A stretch of DNA of 64,000 bases from Chaunax sp. Z400 (taxonomy: Eukaryota; Chordata; Actinopteri; Lophiiformes; Chaunacidae), in assembly GCA_037577475.1 (NCBI GenBank), contig JBAGJB010000145.1, positions 1-64,000 on the forward strand, given 5' to 3'. Below the pieces are notes generated by a model. The model did not search any database and was not told where the DNA came from. It worked only from the letters and a program-made list of their open reading frames with translations. Positions 39,301 to 52,900 of this stretch are shown here, piece after piece. Position 1 is the first letter of the stretch, and every line of letters begins with the position of its first letter. The position numbers were made by a program, and so were the translations under genes.

Positions 39301-39454
39301 CTGAGCAAATTACAGACAATAGAGTGATGTCAGACGACACTAAGAAAATTAAATGTCAGTATTTCCGTTACAGATGGACTTTGTATCTAATCGTGTCAAT
39401 TCAAAAATTCTTCCTTAATTGTAGTTTTGATCTAAATACACTACATTTGTCTGT
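39301..39454 (+). other. Non-satellite passenger segment, copy 1
   Basis: About 154 bp that does not match the 35-bp unit. It starts with CTGAGCAAATTACAGAC and ends near TACATTTGTCTGTG, flanked on both sides by normal units. The frame through it reads MSDDTKKIKCQYFRYRWTLY but is short and joined to satellite, so no protein is claimed. Origin unknown. Confidence 0.85.
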
Positions 39455-41006
39455 GTCACCTGCTCACATTAGCATCTGGATTTCTATTGATCATTCGCTC
39501 ACATCAGCATTTTGATTTCTATTGATCGTTCACTCACATCAGCATTTGTATTTTTATGGATCACATGTCCAGATCAGCATTTGTATTTCTATTGATCGCC
39601 TGCTCGTATCAGCATTTGTATTTCTACGGATCATCTGCTCACATCAGCATCTAGATTTCTATTGATCGTTCTCTCACATCTTCATTTGGATTTCTATGGA
39701 TCTCCTGCTCACATTAGCATTTGGATATCTATTGATCGTTAGCTCACTCAGCATTTGGATTTCTATGGATCGCGTTTTCAGATCAGCATTTGGATTTCTA
39801 TTGATCGCCTACTCAGATCAGCATTTTTATTTCTATGGATCTTCTGCTCAACTCAGCATTTGTATTTCTATTGATTGTTCGCTTGTATCAGCATCTGGAT
39901 TTCTATGGATCACCTGCTCACATTAACATCTGGATTTTTATGGATCACATGTTCACATCAACATTTGTATTTCAATGGATCTTCTGCTCACCTCAGCATC
40001 TAGATTTCTATTGATCATTCGCCCACATCAACATCTGGATTCCTATTGATCACCTGCTCACAATAGCATTAGGATTTCTATTGATCACCTGCTCACATAA
40101 GCATCTGGATATGTATTGATCGTTCGCTCACATCTTCATTTGGATTTCTATGGATCTCCTGTTCACATTAGCATTTTTATTTATATGGATCACCTTCTCA
40201 GATCAGTGTTTATTATTTCTATCGATCGCCTTCTCACATTAGCATCTGGATATTTATTGATCACCTGCTCAGATCAGCATTTCAAGTTCTATGGATCACC
40301 TGCTCACATCAGCATCTGGATTTCTATGGATCGCCTGCTCACATCAGCATCTGGATTTCTATTGATCGTTCGCTCACATCAGCAGCTGGATTTCTGTGGG
40401 TCACCTGCTCACATTAGCATCTGGATTTCTATGGATCGCCTGCTCAAATCAGCATCTGGATTTCTATTGATTGTTCGCTCATATCAGCATTTGTATTTCT
40501 ATCGATCGTTCGCTCACCCAGCATTTGGATTTCTATGGATCACATTTCCAGATCAGCATTTGTATTTATATTGATCGCCTGCTCAGATCAGCATTTTTAT
40601 TTCTATGGATCTTCTGCTCAACTCAGCATTTGTATTTCTATTGATCGTTTGCTCGCATCAGCATCTGGATTTCTATGGATCACGTGCTCACATTAGCATT
40701 AGGATTTCTATTGATCACCTGCTCACATAAGCATCTGGATATCTATTGATCGTTCGCTCACAACTTCATTTGGATATCTATTGATCACCTGCTCAGATCA
40801 GCATTTCAACTTCTATGGATCACCTGCTCACATCAGCATCTGGATTTCTATGGATCGCCTGCTCACATCAGCATTTGTCTTTCTATTGATCGTTCGCTCA
40901 CATCAGATGCAGATGGATTTCTGTGGCTCTCCTGCTCACATTAGCATCTGGATTTCTATTGATCGTTCACTCACATCAGCATTTTGATTTCTATTGATCG
41001 TTCACT

Positions 41007-41160
41007 CTGAGCAAATTACAGACAATAGAGTGATGTCAGACGACACTAAGAAAATTAAATGTCAGTATTTCCGTTACAGATGGTCTTTGTATCTAATCGT
41101 GTCAATTCAAAAATTCTTCCTTAATTGTAGTTTTGATCTAAATACACTACATTTGTCTGT
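41007..41160 (+). other. Non-satellite passenger segment, copy 2
   Basis: Same segment 1706 bp downstream of copy 1. A base change turns GATGGACTTTG into GATGGTCTTTG near 41083. Confidence 0.85.
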
Positions 41161-43099
41161 GTCACCTGCTCACATTAGCATCTGGATTTCTATTGATCAT
41201 TCGCTCACATCAGCATTTTGATTTCTATTTATCGTTCACTCACATCAGCATTTGTATTTTTATGGATCACATGTCCAGATCAGCATTTGTATTTCTATTG
41301 ATCGCCTGCTCGTATCAGCATTTGTATTTCTACGGATCATCTGCTCACATCAGCATCTAGATTTCTATTGATCGTTTGCTCGCATCAGCATCTGGATTTC
41401 TATTGATCGTTTGCTCGCATCAGCATCTGGATTTCTATGGATCACCTGCTCACATTAGCATTAGGATTTCTATTGATCACCTGCTCACATAAGCATCTGG
41501 ATATCTATTGAACGTTCGCTCACATCTTCATTTGGATTTCTATGGATCTCCTGCTCACATTAGCATTTGGATTTCTGTGAATCACCTGCTCGGATCAGCA
41601 TCCGGAACTCTATAGATCGCCTGCTCAGATCAGCGTTTTTTATTTCAATCCATTGCCTAATCACAACAGCGATTTTTTTTTTGTATGGATCGCCTGCTCA
41701 CATCAGCATCTGGATATCTATTGATCGTTCGCTCACATCTTCATTTGGATTTCTATGGATCTCCTGCTCACATTAGCATTTGGATATCTATTGATCGTTC
41801 GCTCACTCAGCATTTGGATTTCTATGGATCGCATTTTCAGATCAGCATTTGGATTTCTATTGATCGCCTACTCAGATCAGCATTTTTATTTCTATGGATC
41901 TTCTGCTCAACTCAGCATTTGTATTTCTATTGATTGTTCGCTTGTATCAGCATCTGGATTTCTATGGATCACCTGCTCACATTAACATCTGGATTTTTAT
42001 GGATCACATGTTCACATCAACATTTGTATTTCAATGGATCTTCTGCTCACCTCAGCATCTAGATTTCTATTGATCATTCGCCCACATCAACATCTGGATT
42101 CCTATTGATCACCTGCTCACAATAGCATTAGGATTTCTATTGATCACCTGCTCACATAAGCATCTGGATATGTATTGATCGGTCGCTCACATCTTCATTT
42201 GGATTTCTATGGATCTCCTGTTCACATTAGCATTTTTATTTATATGGATCACCTTCTCAGATCAGCGTTTATTATTTCTATCGATCACCTTCTCACATTA
42301 GCATCTGGATATTTATTGATCACCTGCTCAGATCAGCATTTCAAGTTCTATGGATCACCTGCTCACATCAGCATCTGGATTTCTATGGATCGCCTGCTCA
42401 CATCAGCATCTGGATTTCTATTGATCGTTCGCTCACATCAGCAGCTGAATTTCTGTGGGTCACCTGCTCACATTAGCATCTGGATTTCTATGGATCGCCT
42501 GCTCAAATCAGCATCTGGATTTCTATTGATTGTTCGCTCATATCAGCATTTGTATTTCTATCGATCGTTCGCTCACCCACCATTTGGATTTCTATGGATC
42601 ACATTTCCAGATCAGCATTTGTATTTATATTGATCACCTGCTCAGATCAGCATTTTTATTTCTATGGATCTTCTGCTCAACTCAGCATTTGTATTTCTAT
42701 TGATTGTTCGCTCGTATCAGCATCTGGATTTCTATTGATCGTTTGCTCGCATCAGCATCTGGATTTCTATGGATCAATGCTCACATTAGCATTAGGATTT
42801 CTATTGATCACCTGCTCACATAAGCATCTGGATATCTATTGATCGTTCGCTCACAACTTCATTTGGATATCTATTGATCACCTGCTCAGATCAGCATTTC
42901 AACTTCTATGGATCACCTGCTCACATCAGCATCTGGATTTCTATGGATCGCCTGCTCACATCAGCATTTGTCTTTCTATTGATCGTTCGCTCACATCAGA
43001 TGCAGATGGATTTCTGTGGATCTCCTGCTCACATTAGCATCCGTATTTCTATTGATCGTTCACTCACATCAGCATTTTGATTTCTATTGATCGATCACT

Positions 43100-43253
43100 C
43101 TGAGCAAATTACAGACAATAGAGTGATGTCAGACGACACTAAGAAAATTAAATGTCAGTATTTCCGTTACAGATGGACTTTGTATCTAATCGTGTCAATT
43201 CAAAAATTCTTCCTTAATTGTAGTTTTGATCTAAATACACTACATTTGTCTGT
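43100..43253 (+). other. Non-satellite passenger segment, copy 3
   Basis: Same segment 2093 bp downstream of copy 2. It carries the GATGGACTTTG form of copy 1. The upstream unit has GATCGATCACTC in place of GATCGTTCACTC. Confidence 0.85.
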
Positions 43254-44779
43254 GTCACCTGCTCACATTAGCATCTGGATTTCTATTGATTATTCGCTCA
43301 CATCAGCATTTTGATTTCTATTGATCGTTCACTCACATCAGCATTTGTATTTTTATGGATCACATGTCCAGATCAGCATTTGTATTTCTATTGATCGCCT
43401 GCTCGTATCAGCATTTGTATTTCTACGGATCATCTGCTCACATCAGCATCTAGATTTCTATTGATCGTTTGCTCGCATCAGCATCTGGATTTCTATGGAT
43501 CACCTGCTCACATTAGCATTAGGATTTCTATTGATCACCTGCTCACATAAGCATCTGGATATCTATTGAACGTTCGCTCACATCTTCATTTGGATTTCTA
43601 TGGATCTCCTGCTCACATTAGCATTTGGATTTCTGTGAATCACCTGCTCGGATCAGCATCCGGAACTCTATAGATCGCCTGCTCAGATCAGCGTTTTTTA
43701 TTTCAATCGATTGCCTAATCACAACAGCTATTTTTTTTTTTGTATGGATCGCCTGCTCACATCAGCATCTGGATATCTATTGATCGTTCGCTCACATCTT
43801 CATTTGGATTTCTATGGATCTCCTGCTCACATTAGCATTTGGATATCTTTTGATCGTTCGCTCACTCAGCATTTGGATTTCTATGGATCACATTTTTAGA
43901 TCAGCATTTGTATTTCTATTGATCGCCTGCTCAGATCAGCATTTTTATTTCTATGGATCTTCTGCTCAACTCAGCATTTGTATTTCTATTGATTGTTCGC
44001 TTGTATCAGCATCTGGATTTCTATGGATCACCTGCTCACATTAACATCTGGATTTCTATGGATCACATGTTCACATCAACATTTGTATTTCAATGGATCT
44101 TCTGCTCACCTCAGCATCTAGATTTCTATTGATCGTTTGCTCGCATCAGTATCTGGATTTCTATTGATCACCTGCTCACATTAGCATTTGTATTTCTACG
44201 GATCATCTGCTCACATAAGCGTCTAGATTTCTATTGATCGTTTGCTCGCATCAGTATCTGGATTTCTATTGATCACCTGCTCACATTAGCATTTGTATTT
44301 CTACGGCTCATCTGCTCACATAAGCATCTAGATTTCTATTGATCGTTTGCTCGCATCAGTATCTGGATTTCTATTGATCACCTGTTCACATCAGCATTTG
44401 TATTTCTATGGATCACCTTCTCAGATCAGTGTTTCTTATTTCTATCAATCGCCTTCTCACATTAGCATCTGGATATCTATTGATCACCTGCTCAGATCAG
44501 CATTTCAAGTTCTATGGATCACCTGCTCACATCAGCAGCTGGATTTCTGTGGGTCACCTGCTCACATTAGCAGCTGGATTTCTATTGATCATTCACTCAC
44601 ATCAGCATTTTGATTTCTATTGATCGTTCACTCACATCAACATTTGTATTTCTACGGATCATCTGCTCACCTCAGCATATAGATTTCTATTGATCGTTTG
44701 CTCGCATCAGAATCTGGATTTCTATGGATCACCTGCTCACATTAGCATTAGGATTTCTATTGATCACCTGCTCACATCA

Positions 44780-47700
44780 GCATCTGGATATCTATTGATC
44801 GTTCGCTCACTCAGCATTTGTATTTCTATTGATCGCCTGCTCACATCAGCATCTGGATATCTATTGATCGTTCGCTCACTCAGCATTTGTATTTCTATTG
44901 ATCGCCAGCTCAGATCAGCATTTTTATTTCTATGGATTTTCTGCTCAACTCAGCATTTGTATTTCTATTGATTGTTCGCTCGCATCATCATCGGGATTTC
45001 TATGGATCTCCTGCTCACATTAACATCTGGATTTCTATGGATCACATGTTCACATCAACATTTGTATTTCAATGGATCTTCTGCTCACCTCAGCATCTAG
45101 ATTTCTATTGATCGTTTGCTCGCATCAGCATCTGGATTTCTATGGACCACCTGCTCACATCTGTATTTGGATTCCTATTGATCACCTGCTCACAACAGCA
45201 TTTACTTTTCTATTGATCGTTCACTCACATCAGCATCTGTATTTTTTATGGATCACCTGCTAACATCAGCATTTTTATTTCTATAGATTGACTGTTTGCA
45301 TCAGAAACATCAGGCCTTGATTTCTATTGATCCTTCGCTCACCTGAGCATCTGGATTTCTATGGATTGCCTGCTGAGATCAACATTTGTATTTCTATTAA
45401 TCGCCTGCTCAGATCAGCGTTTGAATTTTTGTTGATCACCTAATCACATCAGCATCTGAATTTCTATTGATCGCCTGCACAGATCAGCATTTGTTTTTCT
45501 ATTGATCGTTCACTCACATCAGCATCTGTATTTTTTATGGATCGCCTGCTAACATAACCTTTTTTATTTCTATAGATTGTCTTTTTGCATCGGAAACATC
45601 AGGCCTTGATTTCTATTGATCATTCCCTCACATCAACATCTGGATTTCTATGGACCGCCTGCTCACATCACTATTTGGATTCCTATTGATCACCTGCTCA
45701 CATCAGCATTTGTATTTCTATTGATCGTTCGCTCGCATCAGCATTTGTATTTCTATTGATCGTTCGCTCGCATCAGCATCTGGATTTCTATGGATCACCT
45801 TCTCAGATCAGCGTTTCTTATTTCTATCGATCGCCTTCTCACATTAGCATCTGGATATCTATTGATCACCTGCTCAGATCAGCATTTCAAGTTCTATGGA
45901 TCACCTGCTCACATCAGCATCTGGATTTCTATGGATCGCCTGCTCACATCAGCATCTGGATTTCTATTGATCGTTCGCTCACATCAGCAGCTGGATTTCT
46001 GTGGGTCACCTGCTCACATTAGCATCTGGATTTCTATTGATTATCACTCACATCAGCATTTTGATTTCTATTGATCGTTCATTCACATCAGCATTTGTAT
46101 TTTCATGGATCACATGTCCAGATCAGCATTTCTATTTCTATTGATCGCCTGCTCGTATCAGCATTTGTGTTTCTACGGGTCATCTGCTCACATCAGCATC
46201 TAGATTTCTATTGATCGTTTGCTCGCATCAGCATCTGGATTTCTATGGATCACCTGCTCACATCAGCATTAGGACTTCTATTGATCACCTGCTCACATAA
46301 GCATCTGGATATCTATGGATCGTTCTCTCACATCTTCATTTGGATTTCTATGGATCTCCTGCTCACATTAGCATTTGGATTTCTGTGAATCACCTGCTCG
46401 GATCAGCGTTTTTTATTTCAATCGATTGCCTAATCACAACAGCGTTTTTTTTTTAATATGGATCGCCTGCTCACATCAGCATCTGGATATCTATTGATCG
46501 TTCGCTCACATCTTCATTTGGATTTCTATGGATCTCCTGCTCACATTAGCATTTGGATATCTATTGATCGTTCGCTCACTCAGCATTTGGATTTCTATGG
46601 ATCACATTTTCAGATCAGCATTTGTATTTCTATTGATCGCCTGCTCAGATCAGCATTTTTATTTCTATGGATCTTCTGCTCAACTCAGCATTTGTATTTC
46701 TATTGATTGTTCGCTCGTATCAGCATCTGGATTTCTATGGATCACCTGCTCACATTAACATCTGGATTTTTATGGATCACATGTTCACATCAACATTTGT
46801 ATTTCAATGGATCTTCTGCTCACCTCAGCATCTAGATTTCTATTGATCGTTTGCTCGCATCAGCATCTGGATTTCTATGGATCACCTGCTCACTTTATCA
46901 TTAGGATTTCTATTGATCACCTGCTCACATAAGCATCTGGATATGTATTGATCGTTCGCTCACATCTTCATTTGGATTTCTCTGGATCTCCTGTTCACAT
47001 CAGCATTTGTATTTATATGGATCACCTTCTCAGATCAGCGTTTCTTATTTCTATCGATCGCCTTCTCACATTAGCATCTGGATATTTATTGATCACCTGC
47101 TCAGATCAGCATTTCAAGTTCTATGGATCACCTGCTCACATCAGCATCTGGATTTCTATTGATCGTTCACTCACATCAGCAGCTGGATTTCTATTGATCA
47201 TTCACTCACATCAGCATTTTGATTTCTATTGATCGTTCACTCACATCAGCATTTGTGTTTTTATGGATCACATGTCCAGATCTGCATTTGTATTTCTATT
47301 GATCGCCTGCTCGTATCAGCATTTGTATTTCTACGGATCATCTGCTCACATCAGCATCTAGATTTCTATTGATCGTTTGCTCGCATCAGCATCTGGATTT
47401 CTATGGATCACCTGCTCACATTAGCATTAGGATTTCTATTGATCACCTGCTCACATAAGCATCTGGATATCTATTGATCGTTCGCTCACATCTTCATTTG
47501 TATTTCTATGGATCACCTTCTCAGATCAGCGTTTCTTATTTCTATCAATGGCCTTCTCACATTAGCATGTGGATATCTATTGATCACCTGCTCAAATCAG
47601 CATTTCAAGTTCTATGGATCACCTGCTCACATCAGCATCTGGATTTCTATGGATCGCCTGCTCACATCAGCGTCTGAATTTCTATTGATCGTTCGCTCAC

Positions 47701-48230
47701 ATCAGCAGCTGGATTTCTGTGAGTCACCTGCTCACATTAGCATCTGGATTTCTATTGATCATTCACTCACATTATCATTTTGATTTCTATTGATCGTTCA
47801 CTCACATCAGTATTTGTATTTTTATGGATCACATGTCCAGATCAGCATTTCTATTTCTATTGATCGCCTGCTCGTATCAGCATTTGTATTTCTACGGATC
47901 ATCTGGTCACATCAGCATCTAGATTTCTATTGATCGTTTGCTCGCATCAGCATCTGGATTTCTATGGATCACCTGCTCACATCAGCATTAGGATTTCTAT
48001 TGATCACCTGCTCACATAAGCATCTGGATATCTATGGATCGTTCTCTCACATCTTCATTTGGATTTCTATGGATCTCCTGCTCACATTAGCATTTGGATT
48101 TCTGTGAATCACCTGCTCGGATCAGCATCCGGAATTTTATAGATCGCCTGCTCAGATCAGCGTTTTTTATTTCAATCGATTGCCTAATCACAACAGCGTT
48201 TTTTTTTTTAATATGGATCGCCTGCTCACA
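44780..48230 (+). repeat. Block E, right copy
   Basis: Duplicate of 30960-34430. Small differences include a shortened unit near 46390-46440 and scattered substitutions. Confidence 0.85.
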
Positions 48231-49962
48231 TCAGCATCTGGATATCTATTGATCGTTCGCTCACATCAGCATCTAGATTTCTATTGATCGTTTGCTCGCA
48301 TCAGCATCTGGATTTCCATGGATCACCTCCTCAGATCAGCGTTTCTTATTTCTATCAATCGCCTTCTCACATTAGCATCTGGATATCTATTGATCACCTG
48401 CTCAGATCAGCGTTTTTTATTTCAATCGATTGCCTAATCACAACAGCGTTTTTTTTTTTTCTATGGATCGCCTGCTCACATCAGCATCTGGATATCTATT
48501 GATCGTTCTATCACATCAGCATTTGTATTTCTATTGATCGTTCGCTCACATCAGCATTTGGATTTCTATTGATCGCCTGCTCAGATCAGCATTTGTATTT
48601 CTATGGATCTTCTGCTCAACTCAGCATTTGTATTTCTATGGATCACCTTCTCAGATCAGCATTTCTTATTTCTATCGATCGCCTTCTCACATTAGCATCT
48701 GGATATCTATTGATCACCGGCTCAGATCAGCATTTCAAGTTCTATGGATCACCTGCTCACATCAGCATCTGGATTTCTATTGATCATCTGCTCACCTCAG
48801 CATCTAGATTTCTATTGATCCTTTACTCGCATCAGCATCTGGATTTCTATGGATCACCTGCTCACATTAGCATTAGGATTTCTATTGATCACCTGCTCAC
48901 ATAAGCATCTAGATATCTATTGATCGTTCGTTCACATCAGCATGTGTATTTCTATTGATCGTTCGCTCACTCAGCATTTGTATTTCTATTGAACGTTCGC
49001 TCACATCAGCATTTGTATTTCTATGGATCACCTGTTCACATCAGCATTTGTATTTCTATGGATCACCTTCTCAGATCAGCGTTTCTTATTTCTATCGATC
49101 GCCTTCTCACATTAGCATCTGGATATTTATTGATCAACTGCTCTGATCAGCATTTCAAGTTCTATGGATCACCTGCTCACATCAGCATCTGGATGTCTAT
49201 GGATCGCCTGCTAACATCAGCATTTTCATTTCTATAGATTGTCTGTTTGCATCGGAAACATCAGGCCTTGATTTTTCTTTTGATCATCCCCTCACATCAA
49301 CATCTGGATTTCTATGGACTGCCTGCTCACATCACTATTTGGATTCCTATTGATCATCTGCTCACATCAGCATTTGTATTTCTATTGATCGTTCGCTCGC
49401 ATCAGCATTTGTATTTCTATTCATCGTTCGCTCGCATCAGCTTTTTTAATTCTATTGATTGTTCGCTCGCATCAGAATTCGTATTTCTATCGATCGTTCG
49501 CTATGATCAGCATTTGTATTTCCAATGATCGTTCGTTCGCATCATCCTTTTGTATTTCTATTGATCGTTCACTCACATCAGCATCTGTATTTTTTAAGGA
49601 TCGCCTGCTAACATCAGCATTTTTATTTCTATAGATTGAGTGTTTGCATCAGAAACATCAGTCCTTGATTTCTATTGATCATTCGCTCACATCAACATCT
49701 GGATTTCTATGGACCACCTGCTCACATCTGTATTTGGATTCCTATTGATCACCTGCTCACAACAGCATCTAGTTTTCTATTGATCGTTCACTCACCTGAG
49801 CATCTGGATTTCTATGGATTGCCTGCTCAGATCGACAATTGTATTTCTATTAATCGCCTGCTCAGATCAGCGTTTGAATTTTTGTTGATCACCTAATCAC
49901 ATCAGCATCTGAATTTTTATTGATTGCCTGCACAGATCAGCATTTGTTTTTCTATTGATCGT

Positions 49963-52900
49963 ACATACAACATAAGACATTACACATACAACATAACAAA
50001 TAACACGTAAAACATAACACAACACATAAAACATAGCACATGACACATACAACATAAAATAAAAAACATAACACAGAACACATAAAACGTAACATATACA
50101 ACATAAGACATAACACATACAACATAACACATAAGATATAACACAAATATAAAACAAAATACATAACACATAACACATACGACATAACACATAACACATA
50201 AAACATAACACATAACACATAACACATAACAAAAACAACATACGACATAACACAAACAACATAACAAATAACACATACAACATAAGACATAACACATAAC
50301 ACATACAACATAACACAACACATAAAACATAACACATAAGACATAACACATACAACATAAAACATAACACATACAACATAAGAATTAACACATACAACAT
50401 AATACATAAGACAGAACACACAACATAACACATAACACATAAAACATAACATACAAGATATAACACATACAACATAACACATAACACATAAAACATAAAA
50501 GAAAAAACATAAGACATAAGACATTGCACATACAACATTTCACATAAAAAATAAAACATAACACATAGAACATAAAAGAAAAAACATAAGACATAAGACA
50601 TTGCACATACAACATAACACATACAACATAACACACAAGACATAACACATATAACATAACACATAACACATAAACCATAACACATACAACATAACACATA
50701 AAACATAAAAGAAAAAACAAAGACATTGCACATACAACATAACATAAAACATAAGACATAACACTTAAAACATAACACATAACACATACAAAATAAGACA
50801 TAACACATACAACATAACACATAAAACATAACACATAAGACATAAAACATAACATACAACATAAGAATTAACACATACAACATAACACATAACACATAAA
50901 ACACAACACATACAACATAAGACATAACACATACAACATAAGACATAAGACATACAACATAAGACATAACACATAAAACATAACACATAAGACATCACAA
51001 ATACAACATAACACATAAAACATAACACATAAGATATAACAAAAATATAAAACAAAAAACATAACACATAACATAAAACATAACACATAAAACATAACAC
51101 ATAACACATACAACATAAGACATAACACATATAACATTACACATAAGACATAACACATAAGATATAACACATAAATATAAAACAAAAAACATAACACATA
51201 CAAGATAAGAATTAACAGATACGACATAACACATAAAACATAACACATAAGACATAACACATACAACATAAGACATAATACATATAACATAACACATAAG
51301 ACATAACACATAACAAAAACAACATAAGACATAACACATATAACATAACACATAAGACATAACACATAACAAAAACAACATAAGACATAACACATATAAC
51401 ATAACACATAAGACATAACACATAACAAAAACAACATAAGACATAACACATACAACATAAAACATAACACATACAACATAACACATAACACATAACACAT
51501 AAAACACAACACATACAACATAAGACATAACACATACAACATAAGACATAAGACATACAACATAAGACATAAAACATAACACATAAGACATCACAAATAC
51601 AACATAACACATAACACATAAAACATAACACATAAGATATAACAAAAATATAAAACAAAAAACATAAAACATAACACATAACACATAAAACATAACACAT
51701 AACACATACAACATAAGACATAACACATATAACATTACACACAAGACATAACACATAAGATATAACACATAAATATAAAACAAAAAACATAACACATACA
51801 AGATAAGAATTAACAGATACGACATAACACATAAAACATAACACATAAGACATAACACATACAACATAAGACATAATACATATAACATAACACATAAGAC
51901 ATAACACATAACAAAAACAACATAAGACATAACACATATAACATAACACATAAGACATAACACATAACAAAAACAACATAAGACATAACACATATAACAT
52001 AACACATAAGACGTAAGACATAACACATACAACATAACACATAAAACATAACACATAAGACATAACACATACAACATAAAACATAACACAAACAACATAA
52101 GACATAAGACATAACACATAAAACATAAGACATAAGACATAACACATACAACATAACAAATAAAACATAACACACAAAGACATAACACATACAACATAAA
52201 ACATAACACATACAACATAAGAATTAACACATACAACATAACACATAAGACAGAACACACAACATAAGACATAAGACATAACACATACAACATAACAAAT
52301 AAAACATAACACACAAAGACATAACACATACAACATAAAACATAACACATACAACATAAGAATTAACACATACAACATAACACATAAGACAGAACACACA
52401 ACATAAGACATAAGACAGAAAACATAACATACAAGATATAACACATACAACATAACACATAGGACATAACACATAACACAAAAAACATAAGACATAAGAC
52501 ATACAACATAAGACATAACACATATAACATAACACATAAGGAATAACACATACAACATAACAAACAACAAATACAACATAAGACATTAAACATAAGACAG
52601 AACACATACAACCTAACACATAACACATAAGATATAACAGAAATATAAAACATAAAACATAACATACAACATAAGAATTAACACATAAGACATAACACAT
52701 AAAACATAACAATAAGACATAACACATACAACATAAAACATAACACACACAACATAAGACATAACACACACAACATAAGACATAACACATACAACATAAG
52801 ACATAACACATACAACATAACACATAAAACACAACACATACAACATAAGACATAACACATATAACATAACACATAAGACATAACACATAACAAAAACAAC

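Larger units (their letters stand above)
37426..43310 (+). repeat. Higher-order tandem repeat within A9
   Basis: Starts of equivalent blocks lie at 37426, 38445, 40116 and 42175, giving periods of 1019, 1671 and 2059 bp. The shorter periods look like internally deleted versions of the 2.06-kb unit. The last three carry a ~154-bp passenger placed 856, 891 and 925 bp from the block start, steps of one 35-bp unit. Confidence 0.85.
24898..49962 (+). repeat. 35-bp satellite, array A9 (about 25 kb)
   Basis: The main array. Units alternate between TTTCTATTGATCGTTCGCTC and TTTCTATGGATCACCTGCTC types, usually joined by ACATCAGCAT or ACATTAGCAT. A variant of about two units with ATTTCAATCGATTGCCTAATC and a poly-T run of variable length recurs (near 25270, 30250, 30920, 32650, 34405, 35275, 36920, 37940, 41675, 43730, 46445, 48205, 48450). 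Many plus-strand frames of 60-152 codons have a 35-residue period; a frame stays open only where the TGGATC form replaces TTGATC, which would give TGA. None is a credible gene. Confidence 0.95.

Noticed and set aside
39288..39515. 75-codon frame across the 154-bp passenger as a protein
   Set aside because: It starts and ends in satellite sequence; only about 50 codons are non-satellite and have no recognised motif.
24898..49962. CRISPR array
   Set aside because: Units are directly adjacent without unique spacers, no cas-like genes are present, and the context is a vertebrate genome.
51212..52579. 455-codon minus-strand open frame (and other frames of 100-450 codons in H1-H3) as Cys-rich proteins
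   Set aside because: All three minus frames are open at once, the translation has a strict 7-residue period that follows the 7-bp unit, and there is no domain, signal or codon bias.
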